A stretch of DNA of 64,000 bases from Absicoccus intestinalis (GTDB taxonomy: Bacteria > Bacillota_I > Bacilli_A > Erysipelotrichales > Erysipelotrichaceae): the NCBI RefSeq assembly GCF_033971885.1, contig NZ_JALBUS010000006.1, positions 49,729 through 113,728 of the forward strand. Reading direction: 5' to 3'. The position numbers and the translations under genes are program-made. The notes under the pieces are model-generated. The model worked only from the letters and a program-made list of their open reading frames with translations, did no database searches and was not told the DNA's origin. This document shows, one piece after another, positions 8,519 to 16,850 of this stretch (position 1 is its first letter; each line of letters begins with the position of its first letter).

Positions 8519-9631
8519 ATGGAAGAAACACGTCCTTATGTCAGCTGGGATCTCATTCAATCGTTTATGATCGATGCGTTTCAAGCAGCTGGTGTACCGA
8601 AAGAAGATGCCAAAATTTGTACCGATGTATTGATGGAAAGTGATCGTCGTGGAATTGAAAGTCATGGAACCAACCGTTTCAAACCCATTTATATCGATCG
8701 CATCAATGATGGAATTTTAAATCCAGTTACAAATTATGAAATATTAAAGGATACACCCACTACTTGTGTAGCCGATGCGCATGATGGAATGGGTATGGTG
8801 GCAAGTTATAAAATGATGACTTCATTGATTGAAAAAGCGAAAAAATATGGCCTAGCAATGGGTGCTATCAAGAATTCCTCGCATTATGGCATTGCCGGCT
8901 ATTGGGCAACCATGGCTAGTAAAGAAGGATTGTTAGGAATTACCGGAACCAATGCTCGTCCATCGATTGCACCTACGTTTGGTGTGGAAAATATGATGGG
9001 AACCAATCCACTCACCTTCGCATTCCCAACGGATGAAGATTTTGACTTTATTTTAGATTGCGCTACTTCGATCGTACAACGCGGTAAGATCGAATATTAT
9101 GCGCGTTCAGGCAAGCCAACCCCAAAAGGTATGGTCATTGCGCATGATGGTACGGCACTAACGGATTCCGAAGAAATTCTAAAGAAATTAGTAGAAGGCA
9201 CAGCCGCTCTAACGCCATTGGGTGGTATTGGCGAAGAAATGGCAGGTTATAAAGGTTATGGCTATGCCGCAGTTGTAGAAATTTTATCGGCAGCCCTAAC
9301 GGGTGGTTTATTCATGAAAGATCTAACGAATAAGAATCCCGATGGAACGAAACGACCTTATCATTTGGGTCATTTCTTCCTAGTGATCAACCCTGAATTC
9401 TTTATGGGTCTGGATACCTTCAAGAAAACGGCTGGTGATATCTTGCGTGGTTTACGCAACAGCCAAAAAGCACCTGGTGAAGATCGTATCTATACAGCGG
9501 GTGAAAAAGAATGGGATGTTTGGCAAGTACGCAAAGATAAAGGTGTCCCAATGGGTGAAGGTGTGCAAAACGATTTCAAAGCAGTACGAGATATGTATCA
9601 TTTGGACTACAAATTCCCTTTTGAAAAATAA
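8519..9631 (+). CDS. Malate/L-lactate/ureidoglycolate-type dehydrogenase (Ldh2 family)
   Basis: A 370-residue NAD(P)-dependent 2-hydroxyacid dehydrogenase of the Ldh2 (YlbC/YbiC/ComC) fold, unrelated to classical MDH/LDH. Diagnostic segments: ESHGTNRF near residue 45, the catalytic-histidine region NSSHYGIAGYWATMA, and GTNPLTFAFPT. Substrate within the family (malate, lactate, ureidoglycolate, sulfolactate) cannot be fixed from sequence. The start is the ATG at 8519 with GGAGG 8 bases upstream; a longer reading from a TTG at 8504 would include the ribosome binding site itself and is rejected. Confidence 0.88.
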   Translation: MEETRPYVSWDLIQSFMIDAFQAAGVPKEDAKICTDVLMESDRRGIESHGTNRFKPIYIDRINDGILNPVTNYEILKDTPTTCVADAHDGMGMVASYKMMTSLIEKAKKYGLAMGAIKNSSHYGIAGYWATMASKEGLLGITGTNARPSIAPTFGVENMMGTNPLTFAFPTDEDFDFILDCATSIVQRGKIEYYARSGKPTPKGMVIAHDGTALTDSEEILKKLVEGTAALTPLGGIGEEMAGYKGYGYAAVVEILSAALTGGLFMKDLTNKNPDGTKRPYHLGHFFLVINPEFFMGLDTFKKTAGDILRGLRNSQKAPGEDRIYTAGEKEWDVWQVRKDKGVPMGEGVQNDFKAVRDMYHLDYKFPFEK

Positions 9632-9638
9632 TCAATGG

Positions 9639-9664
9639 AAGGCAGCCTAAGCTGCCTTTTTTAT
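9639..9664 (+). terminator. Rho-independent terminator of the Ldh2-type gene
   Basis: AAGGCAGC-CTAA-GCTGCCTT followed by a T-run, 8 bases after the stop. Confidence 0.9.
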
Positions 9665-9848
9665 GTCTATCGACTTATCTAGGTTGATGATCGATGATTT
9701 GACGATGCATGAAATGAATCACGACCGAGTATTAGACACGGTACTCCTTTTCTAAGGACATCAAATATTCTCTTACTATTTCATCTTTTTTAAATGTGCT
9801 TTATTTGAATATAGACGTATTATATATCACCGGAAGAGTGGGAATTCT

Positions 9849-11204
9849 ATGAACAAAATCACAAGATTTTTAGAAGTACCTGTAGTTGCTGGAACTCTGT
9901 TTACATTGGGCCATATCGCCGTTAAAGCAGCGGAACCTACGACACAACCAGAACCTGTCGCACAAACAACAGAGACAACCAGTCAAAACGAAAATGAGGA
10001 TATCCAACCGGTCGAAGTGGACAATCGAACGGAATAGGAAACGAAGATCAAGGAAGCACAAGATTTGGGTATCGACATTCAAACGATCAACAATCAACAA
10101 GAGCTGCCAAAAACGTAACAAGAACTGCATGATTATTATCAATCACAGATCGACGCCTTGAATCAAGCCATTCAACAACAAAAACAGTACAATGATGCAT
10201 ATGCCAAGGAACAAGAAAAAGCGTTCGCGACCGTGATCCAGGATCCCGAATATAAACAAAATGAATGGTCCATGGATCAGTTCAAAGAACTAGTTGACGG
10301 GGATTTCAATAAGGTCACGGTTATCTCCAAAAGTCCAAACAAATCGTTACAATTGGAAACCCATCTAAAAGAAAATGGGTATCTTCATAAAGCGGATTAT
10401 TGGATCTATCGCAATGTATTTCTCGATAGTAAAACAGGTGATCCCATCAATTTACGTTTTGACATCCTCAAAATTCAACAGAATGCAACCGCAGGAGCCA
10501 ATGAAACGGGCAATGATCTAGATGCATTACCTGAAATAGAAAAAACTCGATTATCTTTTATTGACAAAAATCAAGTGGCTCTATGGTATGATAATGCCCA
10601 ATTGACTATGAAAGTATCTTTCTTAGATGCGAACGATGATCCCGTGGTATTGGAAAAGCCATTGGTGATCATTACGGATGTAGACGATAATCAAGCTGTG
10701 AAGATGGATGAGATGAACGTAAAATGGTTAAAGGATAAAAATTTAGTGGATCGAAATGGCATCGTTGGTAATTTTGGCACGTATCGAGATACTACACCCG
10801 ACAATCGAAGTGCTTGGATGATGTATGCCTTACCGGCAACCGATCATTTCACATATACATTCTATTCTTTTTCAAGCTCTTTTGGTGGAGTCTATCAAGG
10901 AGTTGGATCGGAAACGATTTCCTATACAAGACCCAATAAACAAATGGTGCAATGGGAGGGTCAAGATATCCAATTGACCGATTTATTTGTATCACAACCA
11001 AGTACACCATCAAAACCAAATGTGATTGTTTCGCATCCAACCCAAGCCCATATCACGACAACTTCAACGAATGTGGTTCCAGCTTCGACTTCTGTTGAAA
11101 CTTCATCCACCGTTTCAACGGGTGTTTCTTTATCTTGGATGAGTTCACTATTTGGTTGTATCCTTTCTGGCCTTGGTTTGATTTCCATCAAAAAAAGAAG
11201 TTGA
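9849..11204 (+). pseudogene. Surface-protein gene broken by two in-frame stops
   Basis: One reading frame runs from 9849 to 11204 but is interrupted by TAG at 10035-10037 and TAA at 10116-10118; the frame does not shift. The N-terminus (MNKITRFLEVPVVAGTLFTL... ending AVKAAEPTTQ) is a signal peptide, followed by a Gln/Glu-rich coiled region and a domain with FLDANDDPVVLEKPLVIITD, loosely reminiscent of streptococcal cell-wall adhesins. The end has a hydrophobic segment and KKRS tail like a sortase signal, but the LPxTG position reads TVSTG. Both stops are one transition from Gln codons (CAG, CAA) and sit where Gln fits. Most likely an inactivated cell-wall-anchored protein. Confidence 0.7.
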
Positions 11205-11222
11205 GTCAACTTCTTTTTTTTG
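11195..11222. terminator. Bidirectional terminator
   Basis: AAGAAGTTGA-G-TCAACTTCTT flanked by A-run and T-run between two convergent (both decayed) genes. Confidence 0.85.
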
Positions 11223-11223
11223 G

Positions 11224-11616
11224 CTAAAATTTGATCGTATGTGGACTTTCCTTGAAACTATAGAATGTCGCACTTGCATTTTTTAGATAGAAACAAGCCA
11301 TATTTCCATCCCCTACGGCATAGCTTTCTTTTTGTTCAGGAAAAGCTTCCAACATTTCTCTTTGGACATCTTCATCTGGATCTAAAACAACTTCTGCTTG
11401 AACACGGACCCATTGATCCTTTTGGATCGCTGAAAGCTCAATTTTCGGATTTTTCAAAAGTTATTGCGCCATCTTCTTTTTTAGACCCGTCTGAAAATAA
11501 AATTTACGTTGATAGATCAATTGCGTACTCATTGGTCGTACATGGGGCTGTCCCTGATCATCGGTGGCTAGAAACCATACCCCTGCTTTTTTTAAAAATT
11601 CATAAAGTTCGCCCAT
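11224..11616 (-). pseudogene. Pyridoxamine 5'-phosphate oxidase-like (flavin-binding split barrel) gene with in-frame stop
   Basis: Reading from the ATG at 11616 gives MGELYEFLKKAGVWFLATDD, then QPHVRP and a FYFQTG segment, typical of small PNPOx-like FMN proteins. An in-frame TAA at 11461-11463 follows codon Q51. The same frame continues with LLKNPKIELSAI and a normal C-terminus to 11224, 130 residues in all. Such proteins normally read through here (KxxxxQLxxNPxVEL), and TAA is one transition from CAA (Gln). GAAGGAAAC precedes the ATG, 13 bases after the ZIP gene stop, so the two were cotranscribed. Confidence 0.75.
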
Positions 11617-11629
11617 TTTGTTTCCTTCT

Positions 11630-12379
11630 TTATTCCAAACACATCATCAAGACAAATCCCAGTGCAAAACAAATCGTTCCCCAATTCGAATGCGCTCCTT
11701 CACTCATTTCGGGAATCAATTCTTCCACGACTACATACAACATGGCTCCAGCCGCAAAGGCCAAGAAAGAAGGCATCAATGGAACGATCCAAGCGGATAA
11801 CCAAATTGTCAATAAAGCACCGACTGGTTCTACGGCTCCAGATCCAACCCCAGCTAAAAAGGTTTTCCATCGTGACATACCAGCGGCTTTTAGAGGCATG
11901 GATACGATCGCTCCTTCCGGTACATTTTGAATGGCAATCCCCATCGCTAATGCGAAGGCACCGGCTTGACCAATGGCAGAGTTTGATAACCAACCGGCAT
12001 ATACGACGCCCACCGCCATTCCTTCCGGAAGATTATGAAGCGTGACCGCTAATAAAAGTTTGGTTGATTTGTTTAAAGACGTATGTGGGCCTTCTTCTTG
12101 ATCATCCATATGCGTATGCGGGATCACAACATCCAGCAACAACAAAAAGCCAATCCCTAATAAAAAACCAATCGCAACGGGCCATACCGTTTTGGCTTGT
12201 GCTAATGCTGGTTGTAGTAAGCTCCAAAAACTGGCAGCGACCATGATGCCGGCAGCAAAACCAGTCAGCATCCGTTGGCTGGTTTGAGAAAGGGGCTTAC
12301 GCATAAATAGGACAAAAGAAGCACCTATGGATGTTCCTAAAAAAGGAATCAAAAGACCTTGGATAATTTCTCTGTTCAT
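11630..12379 (-). CDS. ZIP-family divalent metal transporter
   Basis: A 249-residue integral membrane protein with about eight hydrophobic segments. It carries the two ZIP metal-site motifs: HNLPEGMAVGVVYAG in transmembrane segment 4 and QNVPEGAIVSMPL in segment 5, plus a histidine-containing loop (IPHTHMDDQEEGPHTS). It should import zinc or another divalent cation (ZupT/GufA type). Upstream member of a two-gene unit with the broken PNPOx-like gene. Confidence 0.92.
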   Translation of the reverse strand: MNREIIQGLLIPFLGTSIGASFVLFMRKPLSQTSQRMLTGFAAGIMVAASFWSLLQPALAQAKTVWPVAIGFLLGIGFLLLLDVVIPHTHMDDQEEGPHTSLNKSTKLLLAVTLHNLPEGMAVGVVYAGWLSNSAIGQAGAFALAMGIAIQNVPEGAIVSMPLKAAGMSRWKTFLAGVGSGAVEPVGALLTIWLSAWIVPLMPSFLAFAAGAMLYVVVEELIPEMSEGAHSNWGTICFALGFVLMMCLE

Positions 12380-12423
12380 ACTTCTAGATTACCATATCTA
12401 TTGTAAAAAGTAGATGAAGACAT

Positions 12424-12445
12424 AAAAAAATCGCCAATTGGCGAT
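12424..12445 (-). terminator. Terminator of the tRNA cluster
   Basis: On the minus strand ATCGCC-AATT-GGCGAT followed by TTTTTTT, just downstream of the last tRNA-Ala. Confidence 0.8.
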
Positions 12446-12456
12446 TATTTTTCTAT

Positions 12457-12532
12457 TGGTGGAGCGTATCGGGATCGAACCGATGACCCCCTGCTTGCAA
12501 AGCAGGTGCTCTCCCATCTGAGCTAACACCCC
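12457..12532 (-). tRNA. tRNA-Ala (TGC), copy 2
   Basis: A 76-nt cloverleaf with encoded CCA. Acceptor GGGGTGT pairs with ACGCTCC; the anticodon loop TTTGCAA gives TGC; the T-arm contains GGTTCGATCC. It is identical in sequence to the copy at 12660. Confidence 0.97.
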
Positions 12533-12548
12533 ATGGTATAAAATTGAA

Positions 12549-12625
<77 letters not shown>

Positions 12626-12659
12626 GCGATAATCGCCGAAGCGATATTCTATAAAAAAT

Positions 12660-12735
12660 TGGTGGAGCGTATCGGGATCGAACCGATGACCCCCTGCTTG
12701 CAAAGCAGGTGCTCTCCCATCTGAGCTAACACCCC
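12660..12735 (-). tRNA. tRNA-Ala (TGC), copy 1
   Basis: Same 76-nt sequence as the copy at 12457, again directly downstream of a tRNA-Ile. Confidence 0.97.
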
Positions 12736-12761
12736 ATGTATATGAAAGCCAACAAAATCAA

Positions 12762-12838
<77 letters not shown>

Positions 12839-12904
12839 GCTTGTTGACTGCCTAATCATATTACCATTTGCGATATTTGATGTCAACACAATTTTTCACT
12901 TTTT

Positions 12905-13783
12905 TTAATAGATACTTAGAAAGGAAATCACTAAAAACAAAAGAAAAAATAAAATGATCGAAACTTGACGAAAAGCAAGGCGAAATACCGGATAGGCATT
13001 CTTTTCCGGCAAGGGTCGTAGATCGAACAAGCCTACGATGCCATAGCCAACCAACACACAGACAATCAAAGCGCGCAATCCCATAAAGTGGGTCATATAA
13101 TTCAGGCCAATCGTAATGCCATTAAACAACATATGACATACCATATTCAGGGAAAGATTCCGATGTTTCCAATAGACCATGCCCAACAAGATTCCTGTAA
13201 ACATATGCATGATGCCTTGGGTAAAGTTCATATGCATCCAACCAAATAAAACGCCACTAAAGACAATCGCAAATACCGCACCATAAGGCATGAGGCTTTG
13301 TTCAATCTCTCCACGAAATAAGATTTCTTCGCAACAAGGCGCAATACATACAGCGGAAACCAGCATCAAAACAATATAGAAAGGTCCATGATAGGTGGTC
13401 AATCCTCCATCCATAAAATGAAGGCCCAATGCCATTTGGATCAGTGTTAAAAGCATGGAAAAGGTAATCGTGATCGTAAACATCGAAGCTACGGTCTTGA
13501 TGACTGTCTCAAAAGAAAAATCCCATCGAAATTGGGCCTTGGTCCATTCGACCTTCAATGCTTTTTTACCAATCCAAGCTGTTCCTCCCGTTGTCAATAT
13601 GGTCAACAAAAGCAGACGAACCCCTGCATAGGTTTCTTGATTGATAGAAATATAAAAACGCATATACAACAAACGCAATACCCATCCCAATAGGATCTGT
13701 GCAAAGGCAAAGCCAAGCAATAACCAACCAATATGCCGGACTTGGCGTGTTAGATCTTTCCATTTAGTGAAAACTGGTGGCAT
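12905..13783 (-). CDS. CPBP-family intramembrane metalloprotease
   Basis: A 292-residue membrane protein with about eight hydrophobic segments and the CPBP (Abi/CAAX protease-like) motifs: EEILFRGEIEQSL, then GWMHMNFTQGIMHMFTGILLG with the second-motif histidine, and a late HMLFNG. Family roles include CAAX-type processing and bacteriocin self-immunity; none can be assigned here. The start at 13783 has AGGAGG overlapping the stop of the preceding gene; a longer reading from 13846 runs inside that gene and is rejected. Confidence 0.85.
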   Translation of the reverse strand: MPPVFTKWKDLTRQVRHIGWLLLGFAFAQILLGWVLRLLYMRFYISINQETYAGVRLLLLTILTTGGTAWIGKKALKVEWTKAQFRWDFSFETVIKTVASMFTITITFSMLLTLIQMALGLHFMDGGLTTYHGPFYIVLMLVSAVCIAPCCEEILFRGEIEQSLMPYGAVFAIVFSGVLFGWMHMNFTQGIMHMFTGILLGMVYWKHRNLSLNMVCHMLFNGITIGLNYMTHFMGLRALIVCVLVGYGIVGLFDLRPLPEKNAYPVFRLAFRQVSIILFFLLFLVISFLSIY

Positions 13784-13793
13784 AGTATTCCTC

Positions 13794-14051
13794 CTATTGA
13801 TATTTGGCACGCCATTGATAATATTCTTCATCTTTCTTCTCATCAATGGTCACTTCTTCTTCATACAGCCCAAAATGAGCTTGGGGATAGAGTTCCCAGA
13901 AATCTTGATACGAGACCACACTGTGCCAATTCGTATTTTGAAGACAAATCTTTTCTGCTTTTAAGCACACAAGCGTTCCATCTTCCATGATGACAAGAAC
14001 ATGACCTGCTTTTAGATATTCCATAACTTGGTTTGATTCAATGACTTTCAT
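13794..14051 (-). CDS. Hypothetical protein, 85 residues
   Basis: A soluble acidic protein I do not recognise: MKVIESNQVMEYLKAGHVLV near the start, a WHSVVSYQDFWELYPQ segment, and a charged C-terminus ending WRAKYQ. It resembles no catalytic family. It is cotranscribed with the CPBP protease, whose ribosome binding site overlaps its stop codon. A role tied to that protease is possible but purely contextual. Confidence 0.65.
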   Translation of the reverse strand: MKVIESNQVMEYLKAGHVLVIMEDGTLVCLKAEKICLQNTNWHSVVSYQDFWELYPQAHFGLYEEEVTIDEKKDEEYYQWRAKYQ

Positions 14052-14090
14052 AGTACCTCAAAATAAAGGCTGGAAATTCCAGCCTATCGA

Positions 14091-14633
14091 TTATTCATAA
14101 TGTTCTTTTAATTCTTGGAAATAGCTCTTTGGATGCGCACATACTGGACATTTTTCTGGTGCATTCGGTCCCACAAATACATGTCCACAATTCAAGCAGA
14201 TCCATACCGTATCTGGTGCTTTCTTGAACATCGTATCGTCTTCAATTTCTTTGGTCATTGCTTTGTAACGCGCTTCATGATGTTTTTCCACTTTCGCTAC
14301 GCCATCGAATAAACGAGCAATTTCATCAAAGCCTTCTTCACGAGCCGTCTTGGCAAAACCAGCATACATATCGGTCCACTCATAGTTTTCACCAGCCGCT
14401 GCATCTTTTAGATTTTCAGTCGTTGTTGGAATGGCACCCCCATGCAAAGCTTTAAACCACAATTTCGCATGTTCTTTTTCATTGCCTGCTGTCTCCAAGA
14501 AAATATTTTGGATCTTTACATATCCATCTTTCTTGGCTTGCGAAGCATAATACTGATACTTGATGCTTGCTTGACTTTCACCCGCAAAAGCTGTCTGTAA
14601 ATTTTTTTCTGTCTGAGAACCTTTTAATTCCAT
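14091..14633 (-). CDS. Rubrerythrin
   Basis: A 180-residue non-heme iron protein. It has an N-terminal ferritin-like four-helix domain with di-iron ligands (FLETAGNEKEHAKLW and VEKHHEARY) and a C-terminal rubredoxin domain with CLNCGHVF and CPVCAHP. It reduces hydrogen peroxide in anaerobes and microaerophiles, using electrons from rubredoxin or NADH-linked reductases. GGAGG precedes the ATG. Apparently monocistronic. Its presence suggests an anaerobic or oxygen-sensitive host. Confidence 0.95.
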   Translation of the reverse strand: MELKGSQTEKNLQTAFAGESQASIKYQYYASQAKKDGYVKIQNIFLETAGNEKEHAKLWFKALHGGAIPTTTENLKDAAAGENYEWTDMYAGFAKTAREEGFDEIARLFDGVAKVEKHHEARYKAMTKEIEDDTMFKKAPDTVWICLNCGHVFVGPNAPEKCPVCAHPKSYFQELKEHYE

Positions 14634-14672
14634 AAAATCAGACCTCCTCTTTTTGTTTATTATACCATTTTT

Positions 14673-15062
14673 TTAGTCATTGGAAGCCCAATTTGGAATT
14701 TCTGTCCCCCTCCGGATCAATACCGCTTTTTGAAAATCCGTTTGATTTAAAAATTCCATGATGGCCAGTGTTTCGTCTTCATCACAGCCCACTAAAAATT
14801 TCACAACACAATCTTTCTTTAAGATATCGGCACTAATGACCAATGCATCGACCCGATTGGTTTTTTTGGATCCTTTATAAATATGAATGGGATCCGTGGA
14901 TGGATCAATCGTATCGGTCAAGATTCCATAATCAACTGGATAGATCAAATTGGTGAATTGTTTATGTTTTGATCCTTTTGGATAATCAATCTGAATCGAA
15001 CTGGACAAAACCAAAGTATCTACCTTTTGCCAAAATAGCGCATTATTTTCAATCTCTTGCAT
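14673..15062 (-). CDS. Inorganic pyrophosphatase-like protein
   Basis: A 129-residue protein resembling the core of soluble family I pyrophosphatases: DYPKGSKHKQFTNLIYPVDYG, then RVDALVISADILKKDCVVKFLVGC and a C-terminal ILIRR-type segment (AVLIRRGTE). It is shorter than classical enzymes (about 170), and not all metal-binding aspartates can be located by eye. It may be a compact or divergent pyrophosphatase. The start at 15062 is preferred because GGGAGG lies 6 bases upstream; an ATG at 15086 is upstream of that site. Confidence 0.6.
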   Translation of the reverse strand: MQEIENNALFWQKVDTLVLSSSIQIDYPKGSKHKQFTNLIYPVDYGILTDTIDPSTDPIHIYKGSKKTNRVDALVISADILKKDCVVKFLVGCDEDETLAIMEFLNQTDFQKAVLIRRGTEIPNWASND

Positions 15063-15127
15063 AAATCCTCCCGAAAACGTGTACATTTATTATAGCATTA
15101 CTGAAACAGTTTTCAAGAAATGTAAAT

Positions 15128-15640
15128 TTATTGTGCGCTGCTTTCAACAAAATCCCAGAAGTCTTCATATTCAGCTTGTTCAAAATCGATTTGTGACGTG
15201 TTGTTCCACAAACCAACTGTCTTATCCGTATCATTGAAACCAATGGCCGCTTGTTTGACCTTGCCTTTTTTTATCGCATACAAAGCCGGTGTATACATGA
15301 AATACGTTACAATCTGAAGTAAAGCTTTGCCATCTTTGGTTGAAGAGATCAAATGATCGGCATCTTCGGTTTCTTTTTGAAAACCAAAATCCGTGGAATC
15401 CACCACATAAATAGTGAGATTTGGATGTTCGCCCTTGGTTTTTTTGATATAGGCATTTAACTTCTTACAAAACTGACAACCATCTCGTTCCACCATAAAC
15501 ACAAACGTATCTTTATTTTTGATCTTTTCTTGGAGCTGACTCACCGTAATATCTTTGGTCTGAAATGCTTTTTTCGACTGACAACCCACCAAAGAAAGGA
15601 ATACAGCGAAAACACATACGATTGAAAACAAACGTTTCAT
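15128..15640 (-). CDS. Thioredoxin-fold lipoprotein
   Basis: A 170-residue secreted lipoprotein: MKRLFSIVCVFAVFLSLVGC with lipidated cysteine at residue 20. A thioredoxin-like domain follows with CQFC as the redox motif (VERDGCQFCKKLNAY), a TIYVVDSTD strand and a possible cis-Pro loop near YFMYTPALYA. It probably handles extracytoplasmic disulfides or peroxide stress; it also resembles bacteriocin-accessory thioredoxins. The start at 15640 follows GGAAG and lies 5 bases after the glycerate kinase stop, so the two are cotranscribed. Confidence 0.8.
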   Translation of the reverse strand: MKRLFSIVCVFAVFLSLVGCQSKKAFQTKDITVSQLQEKIKNKDTFVFMVERDGCQFCKKLNAYIKKTKGEHPNLTIYVVDSTDFGFQKETEDADHLISSTKDGKALLQIVTYFMYTPALYAIKKGKVKQAAIGFNDTDKTVGLWNNTSQIDFEQAEYEDFWDFVESSAQ

Positions 15641-15645
15641 ATTGA

Positions 15646-16770
15646 TCACTTCCTTAATCCATCGACTAATTTGGTCATGCTATATGCCAAAGCTTCGAGT
15701 TTTTCTGGCCCTTGGGCTAATGCTTGATGAAAAGACATCGCTCGATCTGCGGTTGAGAAAATGCCGATCATTCCCGTTTGATACATCTCTTGATACCCTT
15801 TACCTAAAGCACCTGATAAACAAATGACGGGTTTGTCATAGCGATTGGCCAATTCACAAACGCCAAAAGGAACTTTTCCATACATCGTTTGCGCATCGGT
15901 TTGTCCTTCGCCGGTTATCACCAAATCACAATCACGCACATCTTTTTCCATATGATTCGTTTCCATCAATAAGGAAATCCCGGCTTGTTGGCGGGCATGG
16001 AAAACCCCCAATAAGATTCCGCCAATACCCCCAGCAGCACCCGCTCCTTCATAGGCATCGATATCCACATGAAAGGTTTGTTGGACCTTATCCCGATACA
16101 AACGCATCCAATGATCGATCTCTTTCATTTGATTGTTAAAGATTCCTTTTTGCGCCCCAAAAATATACGTAGCCCCTTCTGGACCGAGTAGATGATTTTT
16201 CACATCGCAAGCCACGATGATCTCTATATGTGGCCGTTTAAATTGGCGCTTATCGATATAGGCAATTCGTCGCAAACCATAAACACCTGGTTCCAATTCG
16301 TTGCGTTTTTTATCATAGAATTTGACACCAAAAGCACAAAGAATGCCCATGCCACCATCGTTGGTAGCACTACCACCCAGACCAATGACCAATGTCTTTG
16401 CCCCTTTATGAATGGCATCCTTGATCATCAAACCAACACCATAGGAAGAAGCAACCATCGGATTTCGCTTTTCTTTGGATGTCATATTCAAGCCAATACA
16501 ACTAGCCACATCCATGACGGCCACTGATCCATTATAGGCATAGTGTGCTCGAATCGGTTTTCCATAGGCATCCACCGTATGACAGGAAACCATCTTGCCA
16601 TGGATCACATCACAAAAAACTGCAGCCGTTCCTTCGCCGCCATCCGCCATGGGATATTTCACACAAATATGCTTTGGATTGGCACGAAGAATGCCAGCTT
16701 CAATGCGATCACAAGCTTGTGATGATGTCATACATCCTTTATAGGAATCACTCGCAATGACAATTTTCAT
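15646..16770 (-). CDS. Glycerate kinase (GlxK/GarK family)
   Basis: A 374-residue ATP-dependent kinase phosphorylating D-glycerate (2-phosphoglycerate-forming class typical of this family). It begins KIVIASDSYKGCMTSSQA and contains KYPMADGGEGTA, VIGLGGSATNDGGMGIL and ITGEGQTDAQTMYGKVP, all diagnostic. The length is normal. First gene of a two-gene unit with the thioredoxin-like lipoprotein. The link to other glycolate or glycerate genes is not visible in this window. Confidence 0.95.
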   Translation of the reverse strand: MKIVIASDSYKGCMTSSQACDRIEAGILRANPKHICVKYPMADGGEGTAAVFCDVIHGKMVSCHTVDAYGKPIRAHYAYNGSVAVMDVASCIGLNMTSKEKRNPMVASSYGVGLMIKDAIHKGAKTLVIGLGGSATNDGGMGILCAFGVKFYDKKRNELEPGVYGLRRIAYIDKRQFKRPHIEIIVACDVKNHLLGPEGATYIFGAQKGIFNNQMKEIDHWMRLYRDKVQQTFHVDIDAYEGAGAAGGIGGILLGVFHARQQAGISLLMETNHMEKDVRDCDLVITGEGQTDAQTMYGKVPFGVCELANRYDKPVICLSGALGKGYQEMYQTGMIGIFSTADRAMSFHQALAQGPEKLEALAYSMTKLVDGLRK

Positions 16771-16794
16771 ATTTTCAGTTTACCATAGAAAAGA

Positions 16795-16823
16795 TTGAGT
16801 TCAAAATCGCGATACTATATAAT
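16795..16823 (+). promoter_or_regulatory. Sigma-A-type promoter of coaBC
   Basis: TTGAGT (16795-16800), a 17-base spacer and TATAAT (16818-16823), 27 bases upstream of the coaBC ATG. Confidence 0.75.
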
Positions 16824-16850
16824 GAAAAGAGCTTATATGGAGGCATACGT

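Noticed and set aside
10035..11463. Reassignment of TAG/TAA to glutamine
   Set aside because: Many intact genes in the window end at TAA or TAG in normal places with terminators right after, so the standard code holds; local pseudogenes are the simpler reading.
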